NCBI GenBank assembly: GCA_964017045.1
Contig: OZ024808.1
Coordinates: 893,666-957,665, forward strand
Source of the DNA: Omphiscola glabra
Taxonomy: Eukaryota; Mollusca; Gastropoda; Lymnaeidae
Reading direction: 5' to 3'
Length of the DNA: 64,000 bases
The translations under genes were made by a program, and so were the position numbers. Below the pieces are notes generated by a model that was not told the origin of the DNA, made no database searches, and saw only the letters and a list, made by a program, of their open reading frames with translations. Within the stretch, counting starts at the first letter, position 1, and every line of letters begins with the position of its first letter. Of this stretch, positions 44,501-56,148 are shown piece by piece.

Positions 44501-46590
44501 CTTGATATTCTCCCCTCCTACTCTTGATATTCTAACAATCTACTCTTGATATTCTCCCAATCTACTCGTGATATTCTCCACACCTACTCGTGATATTCAC
44601 CCCACCTACTCGTGATATTCTCCCCACCTACTCGTGATATTCTCCCCACCTACTAGTGATATTCTCCACACCTACTCGTGATATTCACCCCACCTACTCG
44701 TGATATTCTCCCAACCTACTCGTGATATTCTCCCCACCTACTCGTGATATTCTCCCCACCTACTCTTGATATTCTCCCCTCCTACTCTTGATATTCTAAC
44801 AATCTACTCGTGATATTCTCCCAATCTACTCGTGATATTCTCCACACCTACTCGTGATATTCACCCCACCTACTCGTGATATTCTCCCCACCTACTCGTG
44901 ATATTCTCCCCACCTACTAGTGATATTCTCCACACCTACTCGTGATATTCACCCCACCTACTCGTGATATTCTCCCCACCTTCTCGTGATATTCTCCCCA
45001 CCTACTCGTGATATTCTCCCCACCTACTCTTGATATTCTCCCCACCTACTCTTGATATTCACCCCACCTACGCTTGATATTCTCCCAATCTACTCGTGAT
45101 ATTCTCCCCACCTACTCTTGATATTCTCCCCACCTACTCTTGATATGCTCCCCACCTACTCGTGATATTCTCCCCACCTACTCTTGATATTCTCCCCACC
45201 TACTCTTGATATTCTCCCAACCTACTCTTGATATTCTCCCAACCTACTCTTGATATTCTCCCCACCTACTCTTGATATTCTCCCCTCCTACTCTTGATAT
45301 TCTAACAATCTACTCTTGATATTCTCCCAATCTACTCGTGATATTCTCCACACCTACTCGTGATATTCACCCCACCTACTCGTGATATTCTCCCCACCTA
45401 CTCGTGATATTCTCCCCACCTACTCGTGATATTCTCCCCACCTACTAGTGATATTCTCCACACCTACTCGTGATATTCACCCCACCTACTCATGATATTC
45501 TCCCCACCTACTCGTGATATTCTCCCCACCTACTCGTGATATTCTCCCCACCTACTCTTGATATTCTCCCCTCCTACTCTTGATATTCTAACAATCTACT
45601 CTTGATATTCTCCCAATCAACTCGTGATATTCTCCACACCTACTCGTGATATTCACCCCACCTACTCGTGATATTCTCCCCACCTACTCGTGATATTCTC
45701 CCCAACTACTCGTGATATTCTCCCCACCTACTAGTGATATGCTCCACACCTACTCGTGATATTCACCCCACCTACTCGTGATATTCTCCCCACCTACTCG
45801 TGATATTCTCCCCACCTACTCGTGATATTCTCCCCACCTACTCTTGATATTCACCCCACCTACTCGTGATATTCTCCCCACCTACTCGTGATATTCTCCC
45901 CACCTACTCGTGATATTCTCCCAATCTACTCTTGATATTCTCCCAATCTACTCGTGATATTCTCCCAACCTACTCTTGATATTCTCCCCACCCACTCGTG
46001 ATATTCACCCCACCTACTCTTGATATTCTCCCAATCTACTCTTGATATTCTCCCCACCTACTCTTGATATTCTCCCCACCCACTCGTGATATTCACCCCA
46101 CCTACTCGTGATATTCTCACAATCTACTCTTGATATTCTCCCCATATACTCTTCATATTCTCCCCACCTACTCTTGATATTCTCCCCACCTACTCTTGAT
46201 ATTCTCCCCATCTACTCGTGATATTCTTCCCACCTACTCGTGATATTCTCCCCACCTACTCGTGATATTCACCCCACCCACTCGTGATATTCTCCCCACC
46301 TACTCGTGATATTTTCCCCACCTACTCGTGATATTCTCCCCACCTACTCGTGATATTCTCACCACCTACTCGTGATATTCTCCCCACCTACTCGCAATAT
46401 TCAACCCACCTACTGGCTATTCGCCCCGCCTAATCGTGCCATTTGCACCACCTACTTTTGATATGCGCGCCACCAACTCATCATATTCGCCCCACCTACT
46501 CATTATATTATATTCGCCCCACCTACTCATTATATCATATTCGCCCCACCTACTCGATATATTCGCCCCACCTACTCATTGCCAGTTACG
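41590..46590. repeat. 22-bp array of 5 kb, about 225 copies, with long segment duplications
   Basis: Unit TACTCGTGATATTCTCCCCA plus CC, with variants TCTTGAT, CAATCTA, TTCACCCC and ACACGTG. A marker unit with an extra C (TCTCCCCCACC) occurs at 41713, 42638 and 43254, i.e. 925 and 616 bp apart. Whole blocks of variant units repeat in the same order between these positions. The right end (46430-46590) decays into ATTCGCCCCACCTACTCATT units. Few frames are open here. Confidence 0.97.
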
Positions 46591-47261
46591 CTTATACTAT
46601 GACTACTATGTCTGATGCGAGATAACATTGAAGAGAGATGGTTGGATGGCGAGAAGGGTTGGGGCAGGGGCCAGCTCACCCCAATGCTATCACCCATCAG
46701 TCACCAGCACCCACACGTACATCTTAGCCGATGCTGTTGACTTCTTGACGTTTACCAACTTATTTGTCGTTGCCCCCATCAGACCTACGCCCTTGTCGAG
46801 TAAAGACATGGGGACGAGCTGAGCTCGTGTCTGGAATTTGTTGAAAATGTGAGGACTTTATCACGGGAGGAGATTACCGAGGGGGAGAAAACTGTCAGGG
46901 AAGGAGTTATATCCCGCAAACACTCCCCCCGCCCCTTTTTACCACCTCTCCTTTAAGTCACACCGGGCGTGTTGGGGGTGTTTGACAGGGGTGACGGGGT
47001 GTTGGTCAGGTGGAATGTGGCCGAGTAGCGACAGACGAGAGAGATAGATCCATCAGGATTTCCCCAGAGGTTTATTCATAGTTTCACCGCCTCGTTTGGT
47101 ACATAAATAGTCTGTGGAAGACTTGAATTAAGACAAAGGCAGAGGTTCGCACCCCAGGGCTTGCGAGAGAATGGCATTTAAGATTATTTTTTTCCAATTT
47201 TCAAAAGCATTGCACTTGCAGTTGCAGGATGTGTGACATTTTGTCAAACAATTTTGATGCG
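46591..47261. other. Unique stretch
   Basis: No gene or element recognised. Mixed composition with G-rich patches near 46970-47010. Confidence 0.35.
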
Positions 47262-47862
47262 CATAGGTGAACATAGGTGTAGAAGGGTGCGCACATATAT
47301 TGAACATAGGAGTAAAAGGGTGCGCACATACATTGAACATAGGAATTGTAGGGTCCGCACATATATTGAACATAGGAATTGTAGGGTGCGCACATAATTG
47401 AACATAGGAATTGTAGGGTGCGCACATATATTGAACATAGGAATTGTAAGGTGCGCACATATATTGAACATAGGAATTGTAGGGTGCGCACATAGATTAA
47501 ACATAGGAGTTGAAGGGTGGGCACATAGATTGAACATAGGAGTAGAAGGGTGCGCACATATATTGAACATAGGAATTGTAGGGTGCGCACATAGATTAAA
47601 CATAGGAGTTGAAGGGTGCGCACATAGATTGAACATAGGAATTGTAGGGTGCGCACATATATTGAACATAGGCATTGTAGGGTGCGCACATAGATTGAAC
47701 ATAGGAGTTGAAGGGTGCGCACATAGATTGAACATAGGAGTTGAAGGGTGGGCACATAGATTAAACATAGGAGTAGAAGGGTGGGCACATAGATTAAACA
47801 TAGGAGTTGAAGGGTGCGCACATAGATTGAACATAGGAGTAGAAGGGTGCGCACATATGCAA
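47262..47862. repeat. 33-bp array, about 18 copies
   Basis: Core TAGGGTGCGCACATATATTG plus AACATAGGAATTG, with TTGAAGG and GTAGAAGG variants mixed. Up to 241 codons open on minus; artefact of the 33-bp unit. Confidence 0.95.
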
Positions 47863-47887
47863 ACCAATAGAGAAGGAAGTTGATGTT

Positions 47888-48035
47888 TTGACTGTCACCT
47901 ATACCGTGACAGACTGTCACCCACATTACTTTAGACTGTCAGTTATTTTCATCTGTCACCTACTGTTGACAGACTGTCACCTAGTGTTGCCCGACTGTCA
48001 CCTACTGTTGACACCGCCACATCTGTTGACATTAA
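47888..48035. repeat. Degenerate ~20-28-bp repeat
   Basis: About six copies of GACTGTCACCTACTGTTGAC, variable length. Confidence 0.8.
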
Positions 48036-48059
48036 CATCTGCCTTCTTAAGAGATTGAC

Positions 48060-48165
48060 CTCTTCCTTTATAAAACATCGTCCTACATAAGAAATTGTCC
48101 GACATACGACATTGTCCGTCATAAGAGATTGTCCGTCATAAGACATTGTCCTGCATAATACATTT
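48060..48165. repeat. Short ~20-bp repeat
   Basis: Five copies around TTGTCCGTCATAAGAGA. Confidence 0.82.
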
Positions 48166-48228
48166 TATGATTTCTTACAATTTAGACGAAGAAAAATAAT
48201 TGTTAAAGTCAGAACGACTTAGGGCCCC

Positions 48229-48558
48229 GTGGATACTCTCTTGCGAAGCAATAGGGGCGCCACTGTGGTACCAATCTGTAGTCCATTACAAACAACACCT
48301 CCCCCCTTTTTTCCCCCGACGTTTTGTAGCTGTCAACCCACGTGTAAAGTAGGTGAGGGGGAGGGGGGGATTAATCGGTTCTCCAACTCCTTCCACGCAT
48401 CTGTATGTGTGGCCGCCCAAGGACCAGATGGCCAATTACCAGCAGCTGGTAGGAGCGATCTGGACAGGTTCTTGAAGCCCCAGCAATGTGTGGAGTGTAA
48501 ACATCGTAAGAACCACTGCTTCTGTTGTGAGCGAAATGAGCCCGATCTTAATTTGTAG
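48229..48558 (+). other. Best unique-sequence open frame (109 codons), unproven
   Basis: One of the longest frames outside tandem repeats. Its C-terminal third is cysteine-rich (QCVECKHRKNHCFCCERNE), which could suggest metal binding, but the N-terminal half is low-complexity and proline-rich and there is no recognised domain. The opposite strand has an 89-codon frame over the same bases, so neither is secure. It could be an exon, a decayed transposon piece, or chance. Confidence 0.15.
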
Positions 48559-48689
48559 GTTTCAACATGGCTTCCCGAGGGAGCCGGCAGGGGCGTCGAC
48601 ACGTCTTTTGTTGTGGTCTTTATGGAAGATTTGCTTTAAATATTTTTTTTTAAATATTTGCTAATACTGGTTTAAAAAACAATTTCAAA

Positions 48690-48910
48690 CGAAACCAATG
48701 AATTGTTTCCTGAATTGTTTGAAGTAGTTTTTAATATTAAACCAATGAATTGTTTCATGAATTGTTTCCTGAATTGTTTGAAGAAGTTTTTAATATTAAA
48801 CCAATGAAATGTTTCATGAATTGTTTGTTTCCTGAATTTTTTGAAAAAAGTTTTTAATATTAAACCAATTAATTGTTTTTATGAATTGTTAGAATTTTTT
48901 TTTTAATATT
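48690..48910. repeat. About 58-70-bp AT-rich repeat, 3-4 copies
   Basis: Core TTTTTAATATTAAACCAATG plus AATTGTTTCATGAATTGTTT, degenerate to the right. Confidence 0.82.
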
Positions 48911-49445
48911 AATATATTTTGATTGTGAGATTGAAACTTAACGGCAAAGATTTATGTGCTGTACATAAAACACAATACTATTTAAAGACGTAATGATAAT
49001 ATTGATATTATATATTGTTTGTACTTGGAGTTGGCGTCTTGCCGATACGTGCGTTGTTTTGTCCCATTCCTTGTTTTACATACTGCCCTTTTAGAAGTAA
49101 GAAGTTAAACTAGTAAATATCGGTGTGTGGGCTTGGAAAGGGGGGGGGGGGGTGGGGAGAGAAGTTAGTAAGAGCAAACAATTTAACTTGATGCCAAACA
49201 TGTGACTAGTCAGCCCTCTACAAACACGCCCTCGACCTTGATATTGAACTTGAAACATTTAGAAAGCGTTGGGCATTTTTGAAAATGTTTTAAAATTCAA
49301 AAGGAAAGAACTATTAATTATTTAAAATGTATGATGGCCCGTGTGTATTGGGATGTGGTTTGTTATTGAAATTTTGTTTTACTGTATAGTATAGTGCGTT
49401 CAAAAAGAAATTTGACGAAAATTTTAACGTGTGAACTGAAAAAAA
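48911..49445. other. Unique stretch
   Basis: G run at 49140-49152. No gene recognised. Confidence 0.35.
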
Positions 49446-49525
49446 AGTTTCGACCTAATTTCCGTTCGATCAAATTTCCGTCGATCAATTTTCCGTCGAC
49501 GAAATTTCTTTCGATCAAATTTCCG
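49446..49525. repeat. 15-bp repeat, 5 copies
   Basis: Unit CGATCAAATTTCCGT with small variation. Confidence 0.88.
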
Positions 49526-50099
49526 GTAACCACCGTGAAACTCCCGTTTCTACTAAGATTGGTTAATTCATCAAGTTATTTCACATGTTTTATTGCGTTG
49601 TCCTAGCACTGAATCAACTCAAAAATTTTATCATCAAAAATGAAACTTTAATATCTAATTATATACACAGGCTGCAAATTCCATAAACACATGCTTATAG
49701 CGCAGCTCGTTATCACAGGGAATAGAACACATCCTCCTGCCACAAAGCTCCTTTCACGACTGCCAGACGACTAAAACGTACGTCACAAAACAGACTAGAC
49801 AACACGTCATAATAAGCATAAAAATACGTCACCAAGTCAAGCGCGGGAAGAGAGTTCAGTAACTAACTAATCTCTCAAACACACACCGCGCGTAATCAAA
49901 CATAATATCCAGGCAGAACACGTATTAATGAACTCCCCTAACTCCATACCGCAGTGGATGTGGTCTCTGTTGTCACGACTTTTGTTGGAAGGACCAAACA
50001 GTTTTGGAGAAGACGTTCTTGGGACGTTTCTTTCGAGTAATTGTGAAACCAGAAACAATTTTATTTCCCAAAAACCGCTTTTTGTCACAGTCACAGCCT
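49526..50099. other. Unique stretch
   Basis: No gene recognised; ends with CACAGCCTAAAGCCGTCCAT, which is repeated at about 52068. Confidence 0.4.
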
Positions 50100-50925
50100 A
50101 AAGCCGTCCATGGTGACCCCGACTGACTGACCCGATTATGGCCTTGAATGACTATTATATCACCCTGATTATAACCCAGAGTGACTAAAACGTGACCCCG
50201 ATTATGACCCCGAGTGACTATAACGTGACCCCGATTATGACCCTGACAGACATAAACATGACCCCGAAAGATTATAACGTGACCCTGAATATTACCCTGA
50301 AAGACTATAACGTGACCCCGATTATGACGCTGAAAGACTTTTACGTGACCCGAATATGACCCCGAGTGACTATAGCGTGACCCCGATAAGGACGCTGACA
50401 GACTATAACGTGACCCTGATTATGATCCTAAAAGACTATAACGTGATGCCGATTATGACCCTGACAGACTATAACGTGACCCTGATTATGATCCTAAAAG
50501 ACTATAACGTGACCCCGAATATGACCCTGACAGACTATAACGTGACCCTGATTATGATCCTAAAAGACTATAACGTGACCCCGAATATGACCCTGACAGA
50601 CTATAACGTGACCCTGATTATGATCCTAAAAGACTATAACGTGATGCCGATTATGACCCTGAAAGATTATAACGTGACTCCGAATATGACCCCGAGTGAC
50701 TACAACGTGACCCCGAATATGACCCCGAGTGACTACAACGTGACCCCGAATATGACCCCGAGTGACTACAACGTGACCCCGAATATGACCCCGAGTGACT
50801 ACAACGTGACCCCGAATATGACCCCGAGTGACTACAACGTGACCCCGAATATGACCCCGAGTGACTACAACGTGACCCCGAATATGACCCCGAGTGACTA
50901 CAACGTGACCCCGACGATCATTACT
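50100..50925. repeat. 33-bp array, about 24 copies, with 66-bp dimers
   Basis: Core GACTATAACGTGACCCCGA. The middle part alternates two monomers (TGATCCTAAAAGAC and TGACCCTGACAGAC) as a 66-bp dimer. The right third is eight near-identical 33-bp copies with CCGAATATGACCCCGAGTGA. Both strands are open; artefact. Confidence 0.95.
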
Positions 50926-51015
50926 TAAGTAGACCAGATGTGTTGGGGTTTTTGTTTCAACATAATAATTAACCAGAAAGTAGTGGACAGAACTTTTAAA
51001 CAACTGGGCAGGATA

Positions 51016-51085
51016 GTTCATGATTTGTATTACCCAGCGTGCACTGAGTTACTTATTTCATACTTTGTATTACCCAGCATGCACT
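51016..51085. repeat. Imperfect ~46-bp direct duplication
   Basis: TTGTATTACCCAGCGTGCACT and its near copy with CAGCATGCACT. Confidence 0.8.
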
Positions 51086-51974
51086 TTAAACAAAATACAG
51101 TTGATTAAAATGTTAAAACAGTCTTCAACTTAGGATCGGACGACTCACGTGCCGCCTGGAGGGTGTGACATCATTGCACCGCGCATGCGCTGCGACTGCT
51201 AAAAGTGAGTGCGTTTGATGACCGCTGCCAGATGTCCAAATGAGACGCAACATGTTTTGCTTTTAAACGAATTTAAAACTTGTTCTGGTTTAAGAACCCA
51301 ATTCTCCCCCTCCCCCCCCCCCCCTTTCCTCTCATCCGCTCTCTTTTAGCTTGTGCAGCAGGGGCACAAAACCAGGTACACTGATGCATCAAGGGGGAGT
51401 AATCTGAGTTAATTTTCCTCCTCTGTTTTGTCCCCCCCCCCTTTTCCCAATTTACACACACACACAGCCAACAAGCCCACACCTATCAAAACCCAAGCTA
51501 ACATTATAAAGCAAGATAGGCACCTAGAGAAGAAAGATGAAATAAAAAACTCTGGTCATTAGCAAAACAAGCGCTCGGACGAGTTGTGTTGTTCAAAGAC
51601 AGGGGGCTTAATCGGCGCTTCTTGCTTCACAGGGGAGAGCATCCAACGGCTGGAGCTAGAAGCAGGGTCGGGTTACTCACCGAAATTTCAAGAAATGGGA
51701 CATGATGGATTCCAGAATTCAGGAGTCGGGGATTTATTTCCAATCCCGTGAAATTTGGAGAGTTTCATCTCATTTCCGGTGTTGAGTTTGATCACGTGAC
51801 GGAGAAAACCGTTAAACATACTAAATAGAAATAGATAAAGGAATGACGTGATAACTTGTACTCCTCCAGACATCTGTTTACAGTTTGTCCCTTTTTTCCG
51901 GATTCCGACCACGTGCCGGCACCGACTCTGGAATTAAGAATATCGTAACTCAATCTTTGACGACGGTACATAAA
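51086..51974. other. Unique stretch with C runs
   Basis: C runs near 51310-51323 and 51432-51440. No recognised gene; frames of 69-74 codons are not convincing. Confidence 0.35.
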
Positions 51975-52068
51975 CCTGACCATTACAATGGCGTAGAAGG
52001 CTGACAATAATAAGTGTGTAGCCGGCTGACATTACAAGGGCGAGCAGGATGACCATTACCAGGGCGTC
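51975..52068. repeat. Degenerate ~35-bp repeat, 3 copies
   Basis: Related pieces around CTGACATTACAAGGGCG, CTGACAATAATAAGTGTG and ATGACCATTACCAGGGCG. Confidence 0.6.
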
Positions 52069-52179
52069 ACAGCCTAAAGCCGTCCATGGTTACCCTGACT
52101 GACTCTTAACAACAAAAAGACTCTAAGTGAAAATAACATGTATCATCTTGTTTTGAACTGCTGGACCATAAAAGTCATC

Positions 52180-52300
52180 GTGAGTGCCTTCCCCCTTTCT
52201 CCTGAGTGCCTTCCCCCTTTCTCCTGAGGGCCTTCCCCCTTTCTCCTGAGTGCCTTCCTCCTGTCTCCTGAGGGCCTTCCCCTTTTCTCTTACCCGAATT
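52180..52300. repeat. 22-bp repeat, about 5 copies
   Basis: Core GTGCCTTCCCCCTTTCTCCT plus GA. Pyrimidine-rich. Confidence 0.92.
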
Positions 52301-52454
52301 TGCTATTAGAAATATTTTCATAATGAAAATTCAGACAACCTTCTATGTTAGATAACTACACAACTAAATCTAACATATAACAAACATTTGGATATATAAT
52401 AAAATTTGAACAATTTGATCAAGCATAAGTTTAATCTTTTTATAAGTTTAAGTT

Positions 52455-53190
52455 TAACTCATTCAATACTTGATATCAACTCATTCAATACTTGATATTA
52501 ACCCATTCAATACTTGAAATTAACCTATTCAATACTTGATATCAACTCATTCAATACTTGATATTAACCCATTCAATACTTGATATCAACTCATTCAATA
52601 CTTGATATTAACTCATTCAATACTTGATATCAACTCATTCAATACTTGATATTAACCCATTCAATACTTGATATTAACTCATTCAATACTTGATATCAAC
52701 TCATTCAATACTTGATATTAACCCATTCAATACTTGATATCAACTCATTCAATACTTGATATTAACTCATTCAATACTTGATATTAACCCATTCAATACT
52801 TGATATCAACTCATTCAATACTTGATATCAACTCATTCAATACTTGATATTAACTCATTCAATACTTGATATTAACCCATTCAATACTTGATATCAACTC
52901 ATTCAATACTTGATAACTCATTCAATACTTGATATTAACCCATTCAATACTTGATATTAACCCATTCAATACTTGATAACTCATTCAATACTTGATATTA
53001 ACCCATTCAATACTTGATATCAACTCATTCAATATTTGATATTAACTCATTCAAACTTGATATTAACTCATTCAATAATTGATATCAACCCATTCAATAT
53101 TTGATATCAAACTATTCAATACTTGATATTAACCCATAAAATACTCGATTTTAACCCATTAAGTACGTGATATTAACCCATTCAACACGT
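52455..53190. repeat. 22-bp array, about 33 copies
   Basis: Core ACTCATTCAATACTTGATAT; ACTC/ACCC and CA/TA variants alternate irregularly, with two shortened units (TTGATAACTC). Right end decays. Confidence 0.95.
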
Positions 53191-53297
53191 TACATTTTTC
53201 AGTGGAACTTAGTGAAATTAAGAGACTCAAATTACAATTGACCTAATGATTTTTAACTCAAAATCTGCTCTTTCTGTGTATCAAAACATTTTCGGAC

Positions 53298-53512
53298 ATG
53301 TAGCATATCAGAATTTAGCCAAATGAACAAGGCAAGGAATGTAGCATATCAGAATTTAGCCCAATGAACAAGGCAAGGAATGTAGCATATGAGAATTTAG
53401 CCCAATGAACAAGGCAAAGAATGTAGCATATCAGAATTTAGCCCAATGAACAAGGCAAGCAATGTAGCATATGAGAATTTAGCCCAAGGCAAGGAGTGTA
53501 GCGTATAAGAAG
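53298..53512. repeat. 41-bp repeat, about 5 copies
   Basis: Core GTAGCATATCAGAATTTAGC then CCAATGAACAAGGCAAGGAA. Confidence 0.93.
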
Positions 53513-54348
53513 TTATCCACCTGAAGAAGGATTACGTTTTTATTATAAAGTAGTGATAGAAATTATACAGACAGGGAAACATTATAGGCATTATTACTGG
53601 GTTAACTGGGTAATTAAAAAGAATCAATACGTTAAATAAGTATGAGTATTCTACTCACCGGCCAATAAATCAGGTAAGAATAATCCAATCCAGTTTTTTA
53701 TGTTTTCAGCAAATAAGTCTTCCTATGATATATATATCCAAAGTTTTAGGAGAGTTTTGTTGATGCTCTCAAGAAATTGCAAAAGTATGATTTTTTTCTT
53801 AACACTACTACAAGTGACAAGTGTCTTCAAAAAATGTTCCAAAATTTAATTATAAAAATAGTGGTTTACACAAAATATTTACAAACAATATATATTCCTC
53901 ATCACTATTATCATTACTGCTATCATCACTACTATCCTCAGATAGCAATCTTGAATCTTTCATACAAATTTTCTTCATTGACATTATCTTTATTGAATTA
54001 TTCAATTTATTGATATTGTTTTCATTTGAATTTGACTTGAGTGTAATGAATTGTCCAAGTCCAAGCAAATTAATTGGCTTGCTTTCTCGTCAGTCATACA
54101 TTTAATTTTTGAACGACCAGACCTAAAATTAGCATAAGTACAGCTTGCTGAAGTCTGACGTCATTAAAATCAACTGGTGTTTATTCTACAATTTATAAAA
54201 CGTGATAAAACGAGCAAATTATTCACTAAACTTAACGTGGCCCAATCCGCCAGAAGTTTCAAACGACGGAAGTTGAAACTCTTCTGAATAAAAGATTTAA
54301 AAGCTATAAATAATACAAAATAGTTGAATGTAAAAGTTAAAACAGCAA
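53513..54348. other. AT-rich unique stretch with small acidic open frame
   Basis: A minus-strand 72-codon frame (53850-54068) has an acidic run (SEDSSDDSSNDNSDEEY). This is encoded by an ATCATCACT-type simple repeat, so I do not treat it as a gene. Nothing else recognised. Confidence 0.35.
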
Positions 54349-54443
54349 GGGCGTGAAACAAACCAGTGATGAAGCAGTCTAAGGGCATGAAACAAAGCGT
54401 TGATGACGCTGCCTAAGGGCATGGAACAAACCAGTGATGACGC
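54349..54443. repeat. 42-bp repeat, about 2.3 copies
   Basis: Related units of GGGCATGAAACAAA and GTGATGACGC. Confidence 0.85.
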
Positions 54444-55009
54444 ACTATGTTGCTAAATGTATTCAGTCGAAACCACGCTGATGCACACCACGACGAAAGG
54501 TACTGAAAGGGTATTTATAAGATACTTTATTGAGTAAGAGTTTCAGCTGGATATCTATTTCTCAGGACAATTATTCAAAATGAAATATAGATGCAAGAGC
54601 TAGGAGACGGGATAGAGGTTTTCTAATGTATATTTAAAGTAGCTTTAAATTAATTATAATTATTCGTAATACCGGCACGGTACTATTTCTTTGCTCTGAG
54701 CAATGCTGGATGACGTCATCAAATCAACTTCAAACTATTTATAGTACCATGTTGGATGTAGTTAGTTCTTATTATTCCAAAGCATGGAAGACAGATTTGG
54801 TTTTTAAAATTTCATCGTATTCATCTACAATTGAAAATTCTTTTTTTTTAAAATCAGCGAATATTTTCTGATAGCAGCAATGTACTCTGGGAAATGAGGC
54901 CCCCCCCCTTTCCCCTCCCCCCTCCCCCCGAGCAAAGACCCCACCACTCAATTTTAGAACAACTGGTCTAAACTGTTAGAATGTGTGACAGCTCTGTTTG
55001 CGACAGTTC
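54444..55009. other. Unique stretch
   Basis: Contains one TGACGTCA at about 54711-54718 and C/T-rich runs at 54900-54930. No gene recognised. Confidence 0.35.
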
Positions 55010-55270
55010 TTATCTCATACACCGTTTCATTTGTGTAGACCAGACGAGTGACTGGCAGTTGTCACAATGTTCTTACCATAACGGCTGTGTGAAGGTTGTC
55101 ACCATGCTCCATGCAACACCAGCGTGTGACAGTTGTCACACATTGTAGACCAAACCTGTGTGTCATGACGTGGACAATATCAAAGTATGACAGTTATCAC
55201 ATGTTTCCGTATCACACCAATCCATGACAGTTGTCACCATGATTCCATACCACACATGACAGTTCTTGTT
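55010..55270. repeat. Degenerate repeat with TGTGACA...TGTCACA palindromes
   Basis: About six loosely related units centred on TGACAGTTGTCAC, e.g. GTGTGACAGTTGTCACAC at 55124-55141. Spacing varies between about 36 and 55 bp. Confidence 0.7.
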
Positions 55271-55550
55271 TAGCCACAAGGACCGAACTGAACCCAAAGT
55301 CTGACCCCAACTATCCGTCATTGTCCCTCCGAGTCTGCCCTCGGCCAGCTTCCTTGTTAGCCATTGTCTGTACTGGCCAGCGATCGATGCCCCTCCCCTG
55401 TACACCCCCTCCCCTAGCGTTTTGCCACATCAATTAATGCCGACCAGTCCCGTCCCCCCCCCCCACACCTCTCACCGGCACATCTTTGGACTTCATCGAT
55501 CTATGGTGTAGCCTCCAAGACAAGAGACGTGTCTCGTGAGTTTGATGTCT
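55271..55550. other. Unique spacer
   Basis: C run near 55455-55466. Nothing recognised. Confidence 0.35.
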
Positions 55551-55554
55551 CCAT

Positions 55555-55945
55555 GTACAACAATGCTTCTCAAACTCTTAAATACAACAATGCTTCTCAA
55601 AATCTTAAATACAGTAATGGTTGTCATACATTTAAATACAACAATGGTTGTCATAAATAATAATTTAAAAATGGTTCTCAAATTTAAAATAAAACAATGA
55701 CTCTCAAAGAAATTTTACACAACAATGCTAATCAACCTTTTTAATGCAACAGTGTTTCTCAAACTTTTAATATCAAATGGTTCTCAAATTATTTTACAAA
55801 AAATGCATGTCAAAAAGAATATACCACGACCCCCTTTTAATAACAGTAAAGTGTGTCAGATTTTATTACAATAATTGTTTTCAAATTTAAAAGAAGAATG
55901 GTTCTCACACTTTGTATACCACAATGCTCGTCAAAATTATCAGGT
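55555..55945. repeat. Degenerate 27-32-bp repeat with hAT-terminus-like unit
   Basis: About 12 diverged copies of AACAATGGTTCTCAAA followed by TTTAAATA. The AATGGTTCTCAAA core looks like the common hAT terminus CAGTGGTTCTCAAAC, which may be its origin. Confidence 0.8.
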
Positions 55946-56148
55946 GTGTTCAATGGCAGCCATGGTTTAGAGTTCGAAGATTAAAAATTGTCAAATAAAT
56001 TTCATGTTTGAGTTTATTGGAGCGGGCAATACAAGACATTTTTTTATATGAACAATGTCTGTCTATCTTTCTGTCTGTCTGTTTTTTTTTTGTTTTTTTT
56101 TTAATGGATTTTTTCTTAAACTTTAACTCTATGTTTTAATTTTCCCAA

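Noticed and set aside
53850..54068. Acidic serine-rich minus frame resembling the N-terminus of some transposases
   Set aside because: The acidic run is encoded by an ATC/ATT simple repeat and no catalytic domain is nearby.
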